From Trichococcus palustris (GTDB lineage: Bacteria; Bacillota; Bacilli; Lactobacillales; Aerococcaceae), in contig NZ_FOTD01000004.1 in the NCBI RefSeq assembly GCF_900114465.1, positions 1 to 64,000 on the forward strand: a stretch of 64,000 nt of DNA, read 5' to 3'. Of this stretch, positions 41,096 to 48,628 are shown piece by piece; the stretch's first letter is position 1; each line of letters starts with the position of its first letter. The notes below the pieces were generated by a model. It had not been told where the DNA came from, ran no database searches, and saw nothing but the letters and a program-made list of their open reading frames with translations. Made by a program: the position numbers and the translations under genes.

Positions 41096-41383
41096 TCATT
41101 TGTTTTCCAGGGTATCGATGCGGGTTTCCAGCTCAGCGACAACCGATTGTAGGGAGGACACTTCTTCGTTAAGCGTGTCCACTTCGTGCTGGAGCATTTC
41201 GATGTCGGAGGGCACAACTTCACCTTTGTTCGGTTCGCTCAGCTGCTGGAACAGGAACGTAAGCCCAAAAATAAGCACGACCGCCCCGAATATGTACAGC
41301 CAACTTTTGCGCGAGGTATCCTTCGGGTTTCGCGTCGGCTTCAAATCTTCCAAGTTCTCAAGCGTTTTTTTTGTATCTCCCAC
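41096..41383 (-). CDS. Small membrane protein with C-terminal coiled coil
   Basis: The 95-residue protein has a polar N-terminus, one transmembrane helix (SWLYIFGAVVLIFGLTFLF) and a heptad-rich tail (IEMLQHEVDTLNEEVSSLQS and onward). This suggests an oligomeric membrane protein with an outward coiled coil. The start is taken as GTG 41383, with TAAGGTG 7 bases upstream; an in-frame ATG at 41440 has no ribosome site. I recognise no family. Confidence 0.6.
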   Translation of the reverse strand: MGDTKKTLENLEDLKPTRNPKDTSRKSWLYIFGAVVLIFGLTFLFQQLSEPNKGEVVPSDIEMLQHEVDTLNEEVSSLQSVVAELETRIDTLENK

Positions 41384-41499
41384 AGGTAACACCTTACTTT
41401 CGTATAATGGCAGTATCTTCGTGTGATGATTTACCTTCATTATAGCCTATCGCCTGATGGAAAAAAAGCGAGGCCCCCTGCGGTAAGGAATTTTTAAAT

Positions 41500-42085
41500 A
41501 TTCCCGGCGAGCGCGGATGCTCCGACCAAGGAGACGTTCGCCGGGGAACAGAGTCTTCCGGGGTACCCAGCCCCGGCGAGGGGAATGTTAGCCGGGGCAG
41601 ATTTATTTCCGGGCAACCGAACTCCGGCGAAGCCTAGCTGTCCGGAGGTGATATTTTTTTTTGTCTCTTCTCCGGCGAAAGTGCGGTTCACCGGAGAAAC
41701 GCGGCTGCTCCGACCAAGGAGGCGTTCGCCGGGGAACGGAATCTTCCAGGGTACCCAGCTCCGGCGAGGGGAATGTTAGCCGGGGCAGATTTATTTCCGG
41801 GCAACCGAACTCCGGCGAAGCCTCGCTGTCCGGAGGTGATATTTTTTTGGATTCTCTTCTCCGGCGAAAGGGCGGTTCACCGGAGGAGCGCAGCTGCTCC
41901 GACCAAGGAGGCGTTCGCCGTGGAATGGAATCCTTCGGAGTGCACTGCTTCGATGAGCAATCTGTTGGCCGGAGGAGACTCGATTCCGGGCAACCGAACT
42001 CCGGCGAAGCCTAGCTGTCCGGAGGTGATATTTTTTTTGGATTCTCTTCTCCGGCGAAAGCCCGCTTCACCGGAGGAGTGCACAC
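41500..42085. repeat. Family A repeat array, three units near 188 bp
   Basis: 'tccgaccaagga' recurs at 41521, 41709 and 41898. Each unit holds CTCCGGCGAA...TTCACCGGAG hairpins, 'ccgggcaaccgaactccggc' and 'ctgtccggaggtgatatttt'. Orientation is opposite to the arrays at 46.4 and 48.1 kb. Open frames across it are by-products of the repeat. Confidence 0.93.
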
Positions 42086-42122
42086 TTTCGCGGATAATCC
42101 ACCGCCAGCCCCATCCACCATC

Positions 42123-42152
42123 CAAAAAAGCCTCCCCGTCGCCGGGGAGGCT
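42123..42152 (-). terminator. Terminator of the aminopeptidase gene
   Basis: On the minus strand AGCCTCCCC...GGGGAGGCT is followed by TTTTT. Confidence 0.92.
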
Positions 42153-42169
42153 CACATGCACTTAATAAA

Positions 42170-43414
42170 TTAGAACGCCCAATCGCCATTGCGGAAGATT
42201 GGCATAATCGAACCGTCTTTGCGGATGCCGTCGACGTCCATATCGGGCGAACCGATCATGAAGTCAACGTGGATATTGGATCGGTTCAGGCCGGCTGCGG
42301 CCAATTCGTCTTGGGTCATCTCCGTGCCGCCGATGACGCTTGTTGCGTAGGCGGAGCCCAATGCCAAGTGGTTCGAAGCATTTTCGTCGAACAGCGTGTT
42401 GAAGAAGACGATGCCGGATTGGGAGATAGGGGATGGATCCGGAACAAGGGCAACTTCACCCAAGCTGCGCGCGCCATCGTTATCCCAGATCAGGTGCTGC
42501 AGAACATCATCGCCTTTTTCCGCAGAACAGGTTTCTACTTTTCCGTCTTTGAAGGTGAAAATCATGCCGTCGATGATGTTGCCGTTGTAGCTCAACGGTT
42601 TCGTCGATTTCACGACACCGTCGATTCTGCGGCCGTCCGGAGCCGAGAAGACCTCTTCCGTAGGCATGTTCGCGATGAAGTCTTCGCCCTGGGCATTGAC
42701 GCTGCCGGCGGATTCCCACACGTGGTTTGCAGGCATGCCGACCGTCAAATCGGTGCCGGCTGGCGTTGTGTAATGCAAAGCATCGAATTGTTCGTCGTTC
42801 AACACTTGCGCTTTCGTCAACAGACGCGCTTCGTGTTCATCCCAGGCTTTCACTGGATCCGCCTCATAGATGCGGCACGTTTTGAAGATTTCGTTCCATA
42901 AGGCGTCGACTTGTTCCTCTTCGGTCGCCAATGCAGGGAATACTTTCGCAGCCCATTTCGCGCCGGCAGCGGAAGCGACCGTCCAAGAAACTTTGTTTGC
43001 TTGCGTGGCGATGCGTTGTTCGTGGAACGCCAAGCTGGCAGCCTTTGTGGCGGCAGCCAATTTCTTGCTGTCGACGCCGTTCAGTGCATCCGGATCGGAA
43101 GAGCGGACCGAAAGGCGGCTGGCTTTCTTCGCGATCAAATCAAGCGATTCATCGATTTTGTATTGTTCGATATTCGTCAGGCGTTCTTCGGAAGTATGCA
43201 AATATTTCTCGCGCGTGATTTCGTCGTCCGCCCATTTGACGATGACTTCTTCAGCGCCCAAGGCATAAGCCTCTTTTGTCAACAGACGGGCAAAGGGTGC
43301 CTGATCGACGTCGACGTTGATCAAAACCGTGTGGCCTTTTTGGACGTTGATCCCTTTTGAAACCAACAGTTTTGCGTATTTTTTTAGATTTTCTTCGAAA
43401 TGTGGTAATACCAT
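42170..43414 (-). CDS. M29-family aminopeptidase (PepS/AmpS)
   Basis: This 414-residue cytosolic metallo-aminopeptidase has the N-terminal LPHFEENLKKYAKLLVSKG and the metal-site segments typical of thermophilic aminopeptidase T: TDLTVGMPANHVWESAG, NMPTEEVFSAPDGRRIDG and SNHLALGSAY with further C-terminal ligands in NIHVDFMIG. It releases N-terminal residues from peptides. ATG 43414 has GGAG 9 bases upstream; the longer frame adds a non-conserved N-terminus. Monocistronic. Confidence 0.92.
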   Translation of the reverse strand: MVLPHFEENLKKYAKLLVSKGINVQKGHTVLINVDVDQAPFARLLTKEAYALGAEEVIVKWADDEITREKYLHTSEERLTNIEQYKIDESLDLIAKKASRLSVRSSDPDALNGVDSKKLAAATKAASLAFHEQRIATQANKVSWTVASAAGAKWAAKVFPALATEEEQVDALWNEIFKTCRIYEADPVKAWDEHEARLLTKAQVLNDEQFDALHYTTPAGTDLTVGMPANHVWESAGSVNAQGEDFIANMPTEEVFSAPDGRRIDGVVKSTKPLSYNGNIIDGMIFTFKDGKVETCSAEKGDDVLQHLIWDNDGARSLGEVALVPDPSPISQSGIVFFNTLFDENASNHLALGSAYATSVIGGTEMTQDELAAAGLNRSNIHVDFMIGSPDMDVDGIRKDGSIMPIFRNGDWAF

Positions 43415-43540
43415 TTGCTCTTCACTCCTAAAATTTTCAATTATATAAGCAATATCATAGCACAAATGCAGGCGAAATGGCCAGAAGACGCACTTCCAAG
43501 CCTTCCAGAATGGCAAAACAATGCCCGCAAACGCAAAAAA

Positions 43541-43562
43541 AACCTCAGCCGAAGCTAAGGTT
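43541..43562 (-). terminator. UUCG-type terminator for the coiled-coil gene
   Basis: On the minus strand AACCTTAGC, loop TTCG and GCTGAGGTT are followed by TTTTTT. It lies about 200 bases past the stop of the gene at 43760; nothing else was recognised in 43563-43759. Confidence 0.8.
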
Positions 43563-43759
43563 TAGTCTATTTAACCTTGGGGGGATTAAACAGAAGCAAT
43601 CAAAGTAACTTCGATTGCATAAATATAATCTCATATTTCATAGGAGAACGCAACACTTTTCCAATTAAAAGTATCGAAATTGCCATCCTTGTTGCAATTT
43701 TGCTGTACCGGAAAATGCCCAGGAGGGTACCCGAAAGGCATCGCAGCATCGCCTTATGC

Positions 43760-44656
43760 TCATGCCGTTTCTTCTTCATCACCGAGCACCGCCAATGTCG
43801 TCTCCAGTTCGTGTTTCTTCTGCGCCAACTCTTCCATCACCTGTTCGACGCTGTCCTGCAGTTTCTTCAGGTTTTCGAGATTCTTCTCGATGATGGCTTT
43901 CGTGCCCCAATCGGAGAAGAGATTATCGAAGAAGATGTCCAGCGCACGCTGGGTGGAGGAGATGGTCTCCAGGTCAGTCTCATAGACGTAATCCAAGTCC
44001 TTCAATTCCCGCGCAAAACTGTAGACCGTCTGTTCCAGATGCAGGACCGAAGCCTCGGCCGCGTCCAGCTTGTCGTATTTCAGGAAATCCAGAATCCGTT
44101 TGCTGTCTGTGATCAGATCCCAGGCCGAGATGGATTCGGCCGCGTCCAGATTCGACACCATATCGGCGATTGCTTCCAGGACGCTGAAGCCCGCCTGCTG
44201 CGCCTCGTTCGTTTCCTTCCATTCGTGCTGAAGGGCGAGGATCTGCTGTTGCTGTTCGCTGATGACTTGCTGCATATCCGGATGCTTGTGCAGCAAGTCA
44301 TCCCTGATGTTGCGCAGCCGCAGCTTCTTTTCCTCGATGTCGCACTCAATCTCCTTGATGTGCCGGATGGAGGCGATCTTCATTGCATAAGCCTTGTCGA
44401 ACTCCACCTTGGCGCCGATGATTTCCTTGTATTCCTTCTGGTAGCGCCGGTCGAAGTTGCCGAAAAACTTCAGCAACGTATTGGACAGGCTGTCTGCGGT
44501 CAGCTTCTCCAAGTCGCGGTTCTGCTTCTCCAGGTTCGCTATCGCCTTATCGAGCTCCTCCTGATACGTCTTCAGGTTTTCTTCGGCGTTGAACAGCTTC
44601 CGCGCCAATGAACCCAACTGCAACATCAATATTTCATATTCCATGCCTACGTCCAT
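43760..44656 (-). CDS. Coiled-coil protein of unknown function
   Basis: The roughly 298-residue soluble protein is almost entirely alpha-helical, with Leu/Glu/Lys-rich heptads through residues about 15-150 and 240-290 (LEKQNRDLEKLTADSL, KKLQDSVEQVMEELAQ). There is no signal peptide, membrane segment or nucleotide motif. It lies 80 bases downstream of the flavodoxin gene but behind a terminator. The start could be ATG 44656 or ATG 44644; neither has a strong ribosome site. A role in envelope or cell-division scaffolding would be a guess. Confidence 0.65.
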   Translation of the reverse strand: MDVGMEYEILMLQLGSLARKLFNAEENLKTYQEELDKAIANLEKQNRDLEKLTADSLSNTLLKFFGNFDRRYQKEYKEIIGAKVEFDKAYAMKIASIRHIKEIECDIEEKKLRLRNIRDDLLHKHPDMQQVISEQQQQILALQHEWKETNEAQQAGFSVLEAIADMVSNLDAAESISAWDLITDSKRILDFLKYDKLDAAEASVLHLEQTVYSFARELKDLDYVYETDLETISSTQRALDIFFDNLFSDWGTKAIIEKNLENLKKLQDSVEQVMEELAQKKHELETTLAVLGDEEETA

Positions 44657-44683
44657 CGGTAGGTACACCGCCTTTTTTTAAAA

Positions 44684-44730
44684 AAGGAAGAGCCAGAAAC
44701 AGGGGTACCCCGGATACAGAACTCTTCCTT
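44684..44730 (-). terminator. Terminator of the flavodoxin gene
   Basis: AAGGAAGAG...CTCTTCCTT with inner GGGGTACCCC is followed by TTTTTT on the minus strand. Confidence 0.82.
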
Positions 44731-44736
44731 AATGTT

Positions 44737-45189
44737 TTATTTTTTTTTAAACGCTTCGACGATACTGTTGGAGAATTTTTGCAGGTTCGCAATGTCTTCC
44801 TCTTCCGCATTCAAGTCGATCTTCACGTTCTCAGCGCCGATTGTTGCGCCGACCTTTTTGAATTGCGCTTCGAAATCATCGACAGCCTTGCAGTAATATT
44901 CATAGAACGTATCCCCCGAACCGACCACACCGGCGATTTTTCCGGTAAAGTCGACGTCTTCCATATCTTCGTAGAAGTCCATGAATTCATCCGGCAGATC
45001 GCCGTCTGTACCGTATGTGTAGGTAGCGATGATGTTGATGTCATACTTCAAAAAGTCATCCGGTTCCACTTGGGTGCATTCCTTGACTTCGACTTCCACC
45101 CCTAAACCTTCCAGTTGATCCGCAACGATATCGGCGATTTCTTCCGTGTTCCCTGTCAAACTTGCGTATACGATTAATGCTGTTGCCAT
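44737..45189 (-). CDS. Flavodoxin
   Basis: The 150-residue FMN-binding electron carrier has the phosphate-binding loop ASLTGNTEEIADIV (residues 9-22), the acidic surface typical of flavodoxins and the flavin-stacking segments ATYTYGTDGDLPDEF and GSGDTFYEYYCKAVD. It passes low-potential electrons to partner enzymes; a partner such as biotin synthase (bioB) is possible but not shown by context. AAGGAA precedes the ATG. Confidence 0.93.
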   Translation of the reverse strand: MATALIVYASLTGNTEEIADIVADQLEGLGVEVEVKECTQVEPDDFLKYDINIIATYTYGTDGDLPDEFMDFYEDMEDVDFTGKIAGVVGSGDTFYEYYCKAVDDFEAQFKKVGATIGAENVKIDLNAEEEDIANLQKFSNSIVEAFKKK

Positions 45190-45360
45190 ACTATTCCTTC
45201 TTTCATTGTACGATTCTCTTCATACCAAAAGTATACCAAAGTTCGACCGAAAAGGCAGTGAAAATGTCGGGAAATGCGATCCGAATCTTTCGACGCCCCA
45301 AAAAACCGGTGCAGCTGCAAGGCGGAACATCAAAAAGACATCTGAAAACGGAAATGTCTG

Positions 45361-45388
45361 TTGAAAAAAAGGTTGGAACCGTTATAAT
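45361..45388 (+). promoter_or_regulatory. Promoter of the BadF-type kinase
   Basis: TTGAAA, 16 bases, TATAAT, about 37 bases before the ATG. Confidence 0.65.
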
Positions 45389-45424
45389 GGAAAGGCATAC
45401 ACAAAGTACCATTGGAGGATGACA

Positions 45425-46348
45425 ATGATAGCTGAATATACAGAACATACAATAGAGGAAAACGAAGATCATTTCCATTACACAGTAGGGGTGGAGGCTG
45501 GCGGCACCGTGACGCGAGCGATCGCCTACAACCGAAACGGCGAAGAAATCGCATCCGTCGAGACGGGCTTCGGCAATCCGCATCTGAACAGGGAAGAGGC
45601 ATTCCTGAACATCGAATCAGCCATCCAAACGATTTTGAGCGACACGGGCATCGAATCCTGCCGCGGGATTCTGCTTGGTGTGGCCGGATTGGACGAAACC
45701 CAGTCGCGGGAGGAGTTGGAGGAGCAGTACGCAGACTTGCCCATCCCGATCGTCGTAGTGAACGATGCCCAGCTGGCATACTACGCCAAGCTGAAGCACG
45801 AGGACGGCATCATCGCCGTGGCGAATATCGGCTCGATCCTGTTCGCAAAAAAAGACGGGAAGTTCATCCGCCATGGCGGATGGGGGGATCGATTGGGCGA
45901 TGAAGGGAGCAGCTTCGACATCGTCAAAAAGGCCGTCCAACAAATGCTGAAACGCAAGGAAGAAGGGCACGGTCCGTCACCGCTTGACCGCGAACTGCTG
46001 GAGAGCTTCGGCGCGACGAATGTCTTCGAACTGGTCAGTAACTTTTACGGCAACACCAAGGATTATATCCTTTCCCATGCGGCGGTCATCACCCGCAGCC
46101 GCGAACCGGAAGCCATCGCCTTGATGGAGGATGCCGGCAGAACCATCGCAACGGCCATCGACCGGTTGGCGCGCCAAGTCGGCTTCGGCGAAGAGCTGCT
46201 GCTGGGAAGCAACGGCACCGTCATGAACAACGGCATCATCGCCAAGACCGTCACCGAATCCTTGGAGGGAGCGGGCTACCGCGTCACCAACGTCCGCAAA
46301 GACGTCGATCCGACGATTGGCGCCTACCATTATTTCTACGGACAATGA
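45425..46348 (+). CDS. BadF/BadG/BcrA-type ATPase, probable N-acetylglucosamine kinase
   Basis: This 307-residue ASKHA-fold kinase shows the phosphate-1 motif VGVEAGGTVTRAI (residues near 23), phosphate-2 VANIGSILFAKK and adenosine-site LLLGSNGTVMNNG. Related Firmicutes proteins phosphorylate N-acetylglucosamine, for example in cell-wall sugar recovery; substrate specificity here is inferred only. GGAGG lies 6 bases before ATG 45425, so I prefer it to ATG 45419. Confidence 0.82.
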   Translation: MIAEYTEHTIEENEDHFHYTVGVEAGGTVTRAIAYNRNGEEIASVETGFGNPHLNREEAFLNIESAIQTILSDTGIESCRGILLGVAGLDETQSREELEEQYADLPIPIVVVNDAQLAYYAKLKHEDGIIAVANIGSILFAKKDGKFIRHGGWGDRLGDEGSSFDIVKKAVQQMLKRKEEGHGPSPLDRELLESFGATNVFELVSNFYGNTKDYILSHAAVITRSREPEAIALMEDAGRTIATAIDRLARQVGFGEELLLGSNGTVMNNGIIAKTVTESLEGAGYRVTNVRKDVDPTIGAYHYFYGQ

Positions 46349-46373
46349 CTACCATATATCAAAAATGATAAAT

Positions 46374-46415
46374 ACCGTCGCATGGAGCGAAAGCTTCCGT
46401 GCGGCGGTGTTTTTT
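46374..46415 (+). terminator. Terminator after the kinase gene
   Basis: ACCGTCGCATGGAGC, loop GAAA and GCTTCCGTGCGGCGGT pair over about 15 bp and are followed by TTTTTT. Confidence 0.9.
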
Positions 46416-46435
46416 CGATCCATTCCCGGAAGACC

Positions 46436-47052
46436 CCGCGCTCCTCCGGTGAACCGCATTTTCGCCGGAGAAGAGACTCCCCAAAAAATATTACCTCCGG
46501 ACATCTAGGCTTCGCCGGAGTTCGGTCGCCTGAAAATAAATCTACTCCGGCCAACATTCGCCTTGCCGGAGATGGGTATCCCGAAAGATTCCGTTCTCCG
46601 CTCAACTCCTCCTTGGTAGGAGCATCCGCGCTCCTCCAGTGAAGCGCACTTTCGCCGGAGAAGAGACTCCTAAAAAAATATTACCTCCGGACACAGCTAG
46701 GCTTCGCCGGAGTTCGGCCGCCCGGAAATAAATCTGTTCCGGCCAATATTTCCCTCGCCAGAGCAGGGTACCCCTGAAGGTCCCGTTCCCCGGCGAACGC
46801 TTCCTTGGTCGGAGCATCCGCGCTCCTCCGGTGAACCACACTTTCGCCGGAGAAGAGACTCCCCAAAAAATATTACCTCCGGACAGCTAGGCTTCGCCGG
46901 AGTTCGACCGCCCGGAAATAAATCTGTTCCGGCCAACATTTCCCTCGCCGGAGCAGTGTTGTTCTTTGGTAAAGACATCCTTGTCGGATCTACTTTATCG
47001 CAAAAGGCAAGAACTCCGGTGAAGCCAACGTTCACCGGAGTTCTTGCCTTTC
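46436..47052. repeat. Family A repeat array, three units near 190 bp
   Basis: 'gctcctcc' plus GTGAAnCnCAnTTTCGCCGGAG recurs at about 46439, 46631 and 46821, each followed by 'aagagactcc' and the AAAATATTACCTCCGGACA phrase. The array ends in a perfect 21-bp inverted repeat (47003-47023 with 47031-47051) whose core is CTCCGGTGAA...TTCACCGGAG; it may terminate the NERD gene. Confidence 0.93.
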
Positions 47053-47067
47053 ACCATTATCTATGGA

Positions 47068-47976
47068 TTATACATAGTAGCGTCCATGTCCTTTACCAAT
47101 GGGACGATAACTGCTCCTGAGTATGCGGTAGACGCAATCTTTGTTTGCCACGCCGCACCAATCCGCTATGCGGACGGTTGTGATCTTTTCATTCGGAAAC
47201 AGCAAACGGAATTCTTCAACATTCTGTTTGATTATATTTGTAGCACTCGACTTCTTCTTGCACACCGGACAAAGGACGGATTTTCCTCCTTTGAAATGCA
47301 CTGCCGATCCGCAAGCATAACAAACTAATTCTTTATGGAGTTTTTCGTAGCAGAATTCTGGCATCTCGTCCACAAAGTTGTCCGGATTGTGCAGCTTTTT
47401 CAACATATCTGCCAGTCGGCTTTGTTCCGGTTCCAACTTGCCTTTCAGTTGGAGCGTCTTGAAATAATGCGGTAACTGACTAGGAAGCAGATAATCCTCA
47501 TTTCGCTGCGCACCCAACAGTGTAAACTCCGGGTTGACGTAGGCAATATACGCCTCAATTCGCATCTGAATTCTCAAAGCAGCAAGTAGAATTTCCAATC
47601 TGGCTCTGGTTTTCTGCAACTGCAGTGTCGGATTTTCCAAGGTAACACCTGTTGTTTTGGTAAATGTCACTGGCCCCCAATAATGCACACCTTGATAGTT
47701 TTTCACTTCAAATAGCAATATTCTGTCGGAACAAATCACCAATGAATCAATCTGGAAGATGGATCGATTATGTTTCAACAGCAAATCGTTCAGCACCAGA
47801 CAGTGCGAATCGAGCGCATCGGTGTACTCGTCAAATCGGCATTCGCCTTCAAACCCTTTCTTCAGACTCATATAGTATTGATAATCGTCATTACTCAGTT
47901 TCATGCGCCTATACAATGCTTCGTAAATATCGAGAAGTCGCGGTTTAGCTCGTTCTTTGTATGCGATAGTGCTCAC
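47068..47976 (-). CDS. NERD-domain protein with zinc ribbon
   Basis: The 302-residue protein has a nuclease-related domain in residues about 40-170: GFEGECRFDEYTD, QIDSLVICSDRILLFEVKNY (a D...E-x-K restriction-like active site) and NPTLQLQKTRARLE. A zinc ribbon follows, CYACGSAVHFKGGK with CPVCKKK, then a helical C-terminus. The start is GTG, after GGATAAGAG. NERD proteins are linked to DNA processing or defence, but no function is proven here. It is boxed in between two family A arrays. Confidence 0.8.
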   Translation of the reverse strand: MSTIAYKERAKPRLLDIYEALYRRMKLSNDDYQYYMSLKKGFEGECRFDEYTDALDSHCLVLNDLLLKHNRSIFQIDSLVICSDRILLFEVKNYQGVHYWGPVTFTKTTGVTLENPTLQLQKTRARLEILLAALRIQMRIEAYIAYVNPEFTLLGAQRNEDYLLPSQLPHYFKTLQLKGKLEPEQSRLADMLKKLHNPDNFVDEMPEFCYEKLHKELVCYACGSAVHFKGGKSVLCPVCKKKSSATNIIKQNVEEFRLLFPNEKITTVRIADWCGVANKDCVYRILRSSYRPIGKGHGRYYV

Positions 47977-48087
47977 CTCTTATCCTTGTTCACCATTAAT
48001 ATACGTCAATAGCGAACAATTGCTTCAGTATTTGGATGAACATATTCCGACAAGAAAGGTTTTGACAGGGATTGAATGTTTTGCTGA

Positions 48088-48465
48088 CATAGCTTCTCCG
48101 GTGAACCACACTTTCGCCGGAGAAGAGACTCCAAACAAAATATTACCTCCGGACAGTTAGGCTTCGCCGGAGTTCGGTCGCCCGGGAACGAGTCTCCTCC
48201 GGCCAACATTCCCCACGCCGGAGCAGGGTATCCCGGAAGACTCCGTTCCCCGGCGAACGCCACCTTGGTCGGAGCATCCGCGCTTCTCCGGTGAAGTGCA
48301 CTTTCGCCGGAGAAGAGACTCCAAAAAAATATTACCTCCGGACAGCTAGGCTTCGCCGGAGTTCGTCCGCCCGGAAACGAGTCTCCTCCGGCCAACATTC
48401 CTCCCATCGGAGCAGAATCATTACCGGCAACCTCAACTCCGGGGAACCCACGGTTCACCGGAGCA
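48088..48465. repeat. Family A repeat array, two units
   Basis: CTCCGGTGAA at about 48089 and again at 48285 starts units with the same 'aagagactcc', 'ttacctccggacag' and 'ctcctccggccaacattcc' phrases as the array at 46.4 kb. Confidence 0.92.
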
Positions 48466-48548
48466 CGCGGCGGCCCCAACACGGTCGCCGCTGTGCCGGG
48501 ATTCTTCTGCTTGTGCAAAAAAGTTTTAACAAAACCGACACATATCGC

Positions 48549-48577
48549 TTTACAAATTATACCTACCGGGGTATTAT
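48549..48577 (+). promoter_or_regulatory. Promoter of the CoA-disulfide reductase gene
   Basis: TTTACA, 17 bases, TATTAT, about 50 bases before the ATG. Confidence 0.65.
48559..48574. promoter_or_regulatory. Candidate CsoR/CstR-type operator
   Basis: ATACC-N6-GGTAT with a GC-rich centre (ATACCTACCGGGGTAT) occupies the -35/-10 spacer. CstR-type persulfide sensors control CoA-disulfide reductase, rhodanese and TusA genes in related bacteria; the match is by eye. Confidence 0.4.
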
Positions 48578-48628
48578 AGTGACAACAAAACAAAAAACAT
48601 AAAACTTTGTGAAATGAGGATTATATAT

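Noticed and set aside
41585-42165. Overlapping open frames of 64-130 codons on both strands in the repeat array
   Set aside because: They arise from the repeated GC-rich unit, show the same peptide over and over in several frames and have no consistent ribosome sites. Similar frames at 46.4-47.0, 48.0-48.6 and 52.8-53.2 kb are dismissed for the same reason.
43577-44611. Plus-strand 344-codon frame opposite the coiled-coil gene
   Set aside because: The Leu/Val/Gln-rich product mirrors the coiled-coil gene on the other strand; it has no start signals.
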